This document shows positions 13,597 through 17,322 of a DNA stretch of 17,322 nt, piece by piece (the first letter of the stretch is position 1; the number at the start of each line of letters is the position of its first letter). The notes below the pieces were generated by a model that was not told the origin of the DNA, ran no database searches, and saw nothing but the letters and a program-made list of their open reading frames with translations. A program made the translations under genes and the position numbers. Source of the stretch: RGIG5952 sp045603485 (lineage in GTDB: Bacteria > Verrucomicrobiota > Kiritimatiellia > RFP12 > JAAYLN01). The stretch is from NCBI GenBank assembly GCA_045603485.1, contig JAZUMF010000031.1, positions 1 through 17,322 on the forward strand. Direction: 5' to 3'.

Positions 13597-14228
13597 AATT
13601 CTATCTTTTCTCTCCACTCCCCCACTAAACTGGAATATCCCCACCTTTTGAAAATGCTACCAAGCCCTTGGAGAATCTTCCCGACTTTTCCACTTCGGTT
13701 TTCAAAAAAGCAATTTGAGCCCATATTCACGGGGGTGACGTGAAGCGCAAGTGAAAATGTTTATTTTGTGGATTGTTCTTATTAAATTAAGCCCGAAAAC
13801 CTGTCAACGAAGTGGAAAAGTCGGGTTATACCAAAAATTCACTAAAATTCCAGCCATGGAAAATAGTTTATTTTTTCCGTTGCACGATAAAAACAAAGCC
13901 GTCCAAACAAACCTTATCCCCATACCCCCCCCCTAAAGTCGAGTTAGTCACAGCCATATTTCCGCCCCTGCAAATACAACACCCCTTGAGATTAATTTGG
14001 AAAGTTCGATATAAATCCGGGAACTTGCTTACCGTAACAGTTGTTGCAGTTCGTAAAGCAGCCATACAAGAAGCTTGTCATATGAGATATCCTCGTATCA
14101 AAAATGCCGATACCCCGTCACGGCAAAGGCAGTCTGCAAAATAAGCTTACAGCGACATGAGAAATCCTGCCGTTTTATTTCATGACTTTTTCAAAGCGGA
14201 AAAAACCGGAGGTATTGATATCTTTTGG
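13597..14228. other. Gene-poor region containing a MITE-like element and a C9 tract
   Basis: I see no supportable gene in these roughly 630 bases. Open frames on both strands lack family motifs and ribosome sites. It holds a small palindrome CCAAGCCCTTGG (near 13661), an 18-bp inverted-repeat element (13680-13825) and a run of nine Cs at 13925-13933. Confidence 0.5.
13680..13825. mobile_element. MITE-like element with 18-bp terminal inverted repeats
   Basis: CCCGACTTTTCCACTTCG (13680-13697) recurs as its exact reverse complement at 13808-13825, enclosing 110 bases with no gene. Just inside the left arm is GTTTTC. The right arm shows the same GTTTTC after a 7-base insertion, so the arms are about 24 bp with one indel. 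An internal TTCACG/CGTGAA hairpin lies near 13726-13743. I see no clear target-site duplication and no transposase, so a non-autonomous element or remnant is the best guess. Confidence 0.4.
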
Positions 14229-14477
14229 TTAAAAATGCCGCTTGATAAAGGCTCTGCCGCAATGAGTTTTCAAGTAGGCTTCAAAAGCGTAGGCTTTTTC
14301 TTTGTTTTCAAAGGCAATCGCATTTTTGATGCGCCACGGACGAAATTTGGATGTGTGCAACACATCACCTTTGTTATGTTTTTCCAAACGGGATTTCAAG
14401 TCTTCGGTACAGCCAATGTAAAAATGAGTTCCGCTTGCTTCATCAACGAGAATGTATACATAATGAAAGTTAGACAT
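14229..14477 (-). CDS. GIY-YIG endonuclease domain protein (UPF0213/YhbQ-like)
   Basis: An 82-aa single-domain GIY-YIG protein, the usual size for the stand-alone bacterial family. The paired motifs are YVYIL (7-11) and FYIGCTEDLKSRLEKHN, with the catalytic-type Tyr, Arg and a downstream Glu (FEAYLKT). Members are predicted nucleases whose role is not settled. The start ATG at 14477 has no Shine-Dalgarno. The gene lies about 170 bases after the 3' end of tRNA-Ala on the same strand, with a GC-rich leader between, and no separate promoter is visible, so it may be read from the tRNA promoter. Confidence 0.85.
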   Translation of the reverse strand: MSNFHYVYILVDEASGTHFYIGCTEDLKSRLEKHNKGDVLHTSKFRPWRIKNAIAFENKEKAYAFEAYLKTHCGRAFIKRHF

Positions 14478-14624
14478 CGAGCCGGAATCTTTCAGAATAA
14501 TGTTTGAGGTGGTGCTATGCCGTGTTGCCTAGCTACCTGCCGTCTTCGCACTTCGCCGCGGCAGTCTTCCCCGCTGGGTTCGCTCGTCAATCCATTTGCT
14601 GCGCAACTGGCTTGCCGAGGCGAA

Positions 14625-14643
14625 ATCTCGGCGAAGCCGAGAT
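14625..14643 (-). terminator. Hairpin directly downstream of tRNA-Ala
   Basis: ATCTCGGC and GCCGAGAT form a perfect 8-bp stem with a 3-base loop, 6 bases beyond the tRNA CCA end. On the minus strand it is followed by TTTCGCC rather than a long U tract, so it could be a weak terminator or a 3'-processing stem. Confidence 0.45.
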
Positions 14644-14649
14644 GAAGAC

Positions 14650-14725
14650 TGGTGGAGAAGAAGGGATTCGAACCCTCGACCCCCGCGTTGCGAACGCGAT
14701 GCTCTACCAACTGAGCTACTTCCCC
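14650..14725 (-). tRNA. tRNA-Ala (anticodon CGC)
   Basis: A 76-nt cloverleaf with encoded CCA. Acceptor stem GGGGAAG pairs with CTTCTCC and includes the G3:U70 pair that marks tRNA-Ala. The D arm is GCTCAGTTGGTAGAGC. The anticodon arm is TCGCG-TTCGCAA-CGCGG with CGC at 34-36, reading GCG codons. The T arm carries GGTTCGAATCC. Open frames overlapping it on both strands are the familiar spurious translations of tRNA genes. Confidence 0.97.
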
Positions 14726-14744
14726 TAACATTTATTTATATAAA

Positions 14745-14773
14745 ATTCTACCATAAAATCTTCGCTAATGCAA
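14745..14773 (-). promoter_or_regulatory. Promoter of tRNA-Ala
   Basis: TTGCAT (14768-14773), a 17-base spacer ending in TGG, and TAGAAT (14745-14750), about 19 bases before the tRNA 5' end. Confidence 0.55.
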
Positions 14774-14877
14774 ACGGCAAACGAGCCGTAATTTCATTTT
14801 GGATTAAAAACATCTCACCTAGAGAAAAAATAGACAAGAGCGGAAGGCCTTTTAATCGCGGATGCGCACAACCCGAT

Positions 14878-14935
14878 TTTAACCACGGAACACACCATTG
14901 TATTACGAGAACTCCGCGGTTCCGTTATCCGACAG
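14878..14935. repeat. Degenerate 'AACCACGGAACACAC' intergenic repeat remnant
   Basis: TTTAACCACGGAACACACC is followed by CCGCGGTTCCGTTA, giving an imperfect inverted repeat. The text resembles another widespread degenerate extragenic repeat type. The rest of 14774-15015 shows nothing I can support as a gene. Confidence 0.3.
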
Positions 14936-15015
14936 TAACAGATTTTCCCTCATTCGCGGACACCTCCGCAACAGGCTGACAGCTCTTTTCAAATATCATG
15001 ACGGCACATATACGC

Positions 15016-15774
15016 TTAGCCTCCGATTAGCCGCTGCATAACAATAACAAGAATCAATCCGGCAATCAAGGCAAAGGTGGATTGCTTTTCAAAACCGTGC
15101 GAATGCGTCTCAGGAATCATCTCATCGCTGATAACATAGAGCATTGCACCGCCTGCCGAGGCAAGCATAAACGGCAATATATCAGAGAAAACCGCAACAA
15201 GAAGCCTTCCCAACAAAACCGAAACGATACTTACAGCAGCAATGGCAAAGGAAATGCCGACTACGCGCTTAGAGGAAATTCCTATTGCAAAGAGTGGCGC
15301 GACGATAACTATCGCCTCTGGAATATTCTGAAGCGAGATTGAGCCGGCGACGGTCAAAACATCGCCCAATTCCTCGGTACCGAAGCTGACGCCGGTCGCC
15401 AGCCCCTCTGGAATCTTATGAAGGGCTATCGCCGTAACAAAGAGAAGTGTTCTACCGATTCCCCTATTTGCGCGATGTTCCTCGCTGTCGAGCCCCGCCA
15501 ATCGGTGCAGGTGAGGAACGATTTTATCCAATACGCTTATAAGGGCCGCTCCGGAAAGCGTACCTAAAATAGCAAGCAAAATCCCCTTTAGCCCGGGGCT
15601 GTCAAATGCAGGGGCCAGCAAACCCAACATGGCGGCTGCAAGCATTACACCTGCGGCAAAGCCAAGAACAATATCGTTCAAGCGATGTGGAATATGACGA
15701 ATAGCAAGCCCGGCGAGAACACCAAGAACAGTTGAGCCTCCAACTGAAAGTAAAACAATCAATAAGATATCCAT
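15016..15774 (-). CDS. ZIP family divalent metal transporter
   Basis: Inner-membrane metal (zinc, iron or manganese) transporter, about 252 aa with eight hydrophobic segments. The metal-binding TM4 motif is HKIPEGLATG (123-132) and the TM5 motif SISLQNIPEAIVIVAPL (149-165), both diagnostic for ZIP/GufA-type proteins. A short His-containing loop (LDKIVPHLHRLAG) lies between TM3 and TM4, and ISDEMIPETHSHG precedes the last helix. I chose the ATG at 15774; a TTG at 15786 would add four residues. The ribosome site is weak. It follows the rubrerythrin terminator and has no obvious own promoter, so it may depend on read-through or a promoter I cannot see. Iron or manganese supply would fit the neighbouring PerR operon. 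Confidence 0.88.
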   Translation of the reverse strand: MDILLIVLLSVGGSTVLGVLAGLAIRHIPHRLNDIVLGFAAGVMLAAAMLGLLAPAFDSPGLKGILLAILGTLSGAALISVLDKIVPHLHRLAGLDSEEHRANRGIGRTLLFVTAIALHKIPEGLATGVSFGTEELGDVLTVAGSISLQNIPEAIVIVAPLFAIGISSKRVVGISFAIAAVSIVSVLLGRLLVAVFSDILPFMLASAGGAMLYVISDEMIPETHSHGFEKQSTFALIAGLILVIVMQRLIGG

Positions 15775-15801
15775 CAGCCAACCCAAATCAAATGTGATAA
15801 A

Positions 15802-15838
15802 TAAAAAAAGGCGAAGAGGCTTTTACGCCCCCTCGCCT
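15802..15838 (-). terminator. Rho-independent terminator of the perR-rubredoxin-rubrerythrin operon
   Basis: On the minus strand AGGCGAGGGGGC pairs over 12 bases (two G:U) with GCCTCTTCGCCT around a GTAAAA loop, followed at once by seven Ts. This is a textbook intrinsic terminator, 41 bases after the rubrerythrin stop. Confidence 0.92.
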
Positions 15839-15879
15839 GACTGAACATGGAGGAAAACCCTCCAAAACCTGAAGCACAA

Positions 15880-16413
15880 TTAGAAGTTGTTGGCTTCAAG
15901 CTGGAAGTAAGCCTTAGGATGAGCGCAAACGGGGCACTTCTCAGGAGCGGCCTCGCACTCAATGATGGCGCCGCAGTTACGGCACTGCCAACGGTTTTTG
16001 CCGACGCGAACCCAAACCTCGCCAGATTCGATGTTGGCTACGAGCTTACGGTAACGCTTCTCGTGATGTGCCTCAACCTCGGCAACCTTTGAAAAGAGGA
16101 ATGCGAGCTCATTGAAGCCTTCAGCCTTCGCCTCTTCGGCGAAACGCTTATACATATCGGTCCACTCCTCATGCTCACCTGCTGCCGCAGCAAGGAGATT
16201 TGCCTTTGTGTCGCCGATACCATCAAGAGCCTTAAACCAAAGCTTGGCGTGCTCCTTCTCATTCAAGGCCGTCTCTTGGAAGATAGCAGCAATCTGCTCA
16301 TAGCCTTCCTTCTTGGCCTTGGATGCAAAATAATCATATTTGTTGCGAGCCTGTGATTCGCCAGCAAATGCGTACCACAAATTTTGCTCGGTCTTACTGC
16401 CTTTTAATTCCAT
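15880..16413 (-). CDS. rbr: Rubrerythrin
   Basis: Non-haem di-iron peroxidase of anaerobes, reducing hydrogen peroxide with electrons from rubredoxin; 177 aa, cytoplasmic. The ferritin-like four-helix domain (1-135) carries the di-iron ligands in AFAGESQARNKY (E19), NEKEHAKLW (E52, H55), FAEEAKAEGF and AEVEAHHEKRY. The C-terminal rubredoxin-like domain has C144-x2-C147 (CRNC) and C160-x2-C163 (CPVC) binding one iron. Its start is 20 bases after the rubredoxin stop, with AAAGGGAGA about 7-9 bases before the ATG. Co-transcribed with a separate rubredoxin and a PerR-type regulator, a self-contained peroxide response. Confidence 0.97.
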   Translation of the reverse strand: MELKGSKTEQNLWYAFAGESQARNKYDYFASKAKKEGYEQIAAIFQETALNEKEHAKLWFKALDGIGDTKANLLAAAAGEHEEWTDMYKRFAEEAKAEGFNELAFLFSKVAEVEAHHEKRYRKLVANIESGEVWVRVGKNRWQCRNCGAIIECEAAPEKCPVCAHPKAYFQLEANNF

Positions 16414-16433
16414 AATGTATTCTCCCTTTCAAA

Positions 16434-16574
16434 TTATTCGCATTCCTCAAACTGATCCTTGCCTACTCCGCAAAGAGGGCAAACCCAATCCTCGGGCAGA
16501 TCCTCAAATGCGACGCCGTCATTCTCTGCCGGGTCATATACATACCCGCACAGTTTGCAAACATACTTTTTCAT
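16434..16574 (-). CDS. Rubredoxin, short-loop form
   Basis: A 46-aa one-iron electron carrier that presumably feeds electrons to rubrerythrin. Two CxxC knuckles are present: YVCKLCGYVYDP (C6, C9) and DWVCPLCGVGKDQFE (C32, C35). Typical rubredoxins are 52-54 aa. This one lacks about seven residues in the loop after DPAEN, as in the short rubredoxin known from Desulfovibrio desulfuricans. Its ATG overlaps the perR stop (ATGA, 16571-16574), so it is translationally coupled, with AAGGG 7 bases upstream inside the perR end. Confidence 0.95.
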   Translation of the reverse strand: MKKYVCKLCGYVYDPAENDGVAFEDLPEDWVCPLCGVGKDQFEECE

Positions 16575-16999
16575 TTTGTTAACCCTTTCTTTTTTGAACA
16601 CTTTGGACAAATCCCATAATAGGTCAATTGCTCGACCTCAACGACATACCCCTTCGGCATCGGCGCATAATATTTTGAATGACCGCCACCGACATCAATA
16701 TCGAAAAGGCCACCGCAATTCCGACATTTGAAATGAGCATGAAATTCAATATGACCATCATAACGCATTTCTCCGTTTTCTGCACGAATTTCTTGCACAA
16801 GGCGATTGTCGACAAGTAATTTCAATGTCGTGTAAACCGTCGTGCGCGAGAGTGAAGGCATCGTTGCGCGAAGGTCATTGAAAAGAATATCCGCCGTCGG
16901 ATGGTCATACCGTTTTAGAAGTGAAGCATATACCGCCACCCGCTGCGGTGTCGGTATTATATTATGCTCCTTCAAAAATAATGACGCAATTGTATTCAT
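16571..16999 (-). CDS. perR: PerR-type Fur-family peroxide regulator
   Basis: Metal-dependent repressor of the Fur family, 142 aa. The N-terminal winged helix has TPQRVAVYASLLKR and a recognition region SLSRTTVYTTLKLLVDNRLV. The structural zinc site is C92-x2-C95 and C131-x2-C134. The five regulatory-metal ligands of Bacillus PerR are all matched: H33 (HPTAD), D81 (RYDG), H87 and H89 (EFHAHF) and D100 (FDID). Asp at the last two positions' equivalents favours PerR over Fur. An in-frame TTG at 17038 would lie inside the promoter, so I chose the ATG at 16999. No Shine-Dalgarno is visible, and the promoter places the start site only a few bases upstream. It heads an operon with rubredoxin and rubrerythrin, probably self-regulated. 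Confidence 0.9.
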   Translation of the reverse strand: MNTIASLFLKEHNIIPTPQRVAVYASLLKRYDHPTADILFNDLRATMPSLSRTTVYTTLKLLVDNRLVQEIRAENGEMRYDGHIEFHAHFKCRNCGGLFDIDVGGGHSKYYAPMPKGYVVEVEQLTYYGICPKCSKKKGLTK

Positions 17000-17038
17000 T
17001 ACGAATTTGATTATATTACAATTAAGAGCGTTGTGCAA
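16988..17038 (-). promoter_or_regulatory. perR operon promoter with possible operator half-sites
   Basis: TTGCAC (17033-17038), a 17-base spacer and consensus TATAAT (17010-17015). The expected start is near 17003, leaving only about 3-4 nt before the ATG at 16999. AATTGTA and TACAATT (16988-16994 and 17017-17023) form a 7-bp inverted repeat spanning the -10 and the start, a plausible autoregulatory site. Confidence 0.6.
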
Positions 17039-17049
17039 GAAAAAGTTTT

Positions 17050-17192
17050 ATCACAGAGGAGTAGAGCCGCAGAGAGGCAGAGGTTTTTTAATATTGTAGT
17101 TAAAAGTCCTCACGCAGAGCCGCAGAGACGCAGAGGTTTTTTAATATCGTAGTTAAAAGTCCTCACGCAGAGACGCAGAGACGCAAATATGT
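17050..17192. repeat. Tandem 53-bp repeats of the CGCAGAG family
   Basis: Two nearly identical units (about 17052-17110 and 17111-17163) and a partial third (17164-17192) share CACGCAGAG, GCAGAGGTTTTTTAATAT and GTAGTTAAAAGTCCT. The period is 53 bases (GCAGAGG at 17077 and 17130). The CGCAGAGACGCAGAG core is the reverse complement of the core at the left edge of the window. The remaining 17193-17322 shows nothing I can support. Confidence 0.8.
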
Positions 17193-17322
17193 ATTGCGTC
17201 AATAGCGAAAGTGAAAAAAATATTTTGGATGATGTGAAAAGGAAAATGGAAATCTAGCACTAGTGAGAACTAATGCGATTGATTGTTAAAATGATATTGG
17301 GAGGAATGTTAGCGGGGGGTGC

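Noticed and set aside
13868..14065. 65-codon minus-strand frame with CCICRGG
   Set aside because: Contains a G9 run and no recognisable domain; the two cysteines alone are not evidence of a zinc protein.
13812..14144. 110-codon plus-strand frame after the MITE-like element
   Set aside because: Low-complexity Lys/Pro/Gln-rich translation, no ribosome site, overlaps one end of the inverted-repeat element.
14492..14979. Open frames on both strands across tRNA-Ala (for example AQLVEHRVRNAGVEGSNPFF and RRRDSNPRPPRCERDALPTE)
   Set aside because: These are the well-known spurious translations of tRNA sequence; the tRNA fold explains them.
17050..17192. Tandem 53-bp repeats as a CRISPR array
   Set aside because: The whole 53-base unit is repeated with no unique spacers, and no cas genes are present.
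17291..17322. Possible start of a plus-strand gene at the window edge (ATG at 17291 or 17306 after GGGAGGA)
   Set aside because: Only about ten codons are visible and the ribosome site spacing is poor; cannot be supported without sequence beyond the edge.

Overview
The window reads as ordinary chromosome from an anaerobic, probably Gram-negative bacterium of moderate GC content. The anaerobic reading rests on a PerR/rubredoxin/rubrerythrin operon and a bifurcating-type EtfAB plus lactate-dehydrogenase-like flavoprotein. The Gram-negative reading rests on a lipoprotein-type solute-binding protein and a GenX/EpmA-type lysyl-tRNA synthetase paralogue. I lean towards the PVC group (Lentisphaerota/Kiritimatiellota-like), but the sequence alone does not settle the phylum. 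Every protein gene I support is on the minus strand, so transcription runs from high to low coordinates.

Layout from the low end: 1-499 is non-coding and carries degenerate intergenic repeats of the 'CTCTGCGTCTCTGCG' type. At 500-4473 is an apparent operon, read right to left: amino-acid ABC transporter binding protein, a hairpin, permease, ATPase, RNase III (rnc) and an EpmA-like enzyme. At 4666-8056 is a three-gene electron-transfer unit (EtfB, EtfA with an N-terminal 4Fe-4S motif, GlcD/LctD-type FAD protein) in the order of the lctBCD lactate-oxidation complex. At 8270-12326 is a tightly packed operon of a Gfo/Idh/MocA oxidoreductase, an NAD synthetase with a collapsed glutaminase domain, and a GH36 alpha-galactosidase, closed by a large terminator hairpin.

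At 12633-13560 is a foreign-looking module of three overlapping small genes: a DUF3990 protein (predicted ADP-ribosyltransferase fold) and two small partners, one of them DUF3791. It is the best candidate here for an undescribed toxin-antitoxin-like or effector system. At 13561-14725 are a MITE-like inverted repeat, a GIY-YIG endonuclease gene and tRNA-Ala(CGC). At 15016-17038 are a ZIP metal transporter and a PerR-rubredoxin-rubrerythrin peroxide-defence operon. The window ends in tandem repeats of the same family as at the left edge, in the opposite orientation.

Three things stand out at the sequence level. A shared extended -10 motif, TGGTANRAT, lies in front of five separate transcription units, and two genes (etfB and perR) appear to be transcribed with almost no 5' leader. 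RNase III lacks an expected catalytic carboxylate. NAD synthetase has lost the middle of its glutaminase domain, including the expected Lys and Cys.
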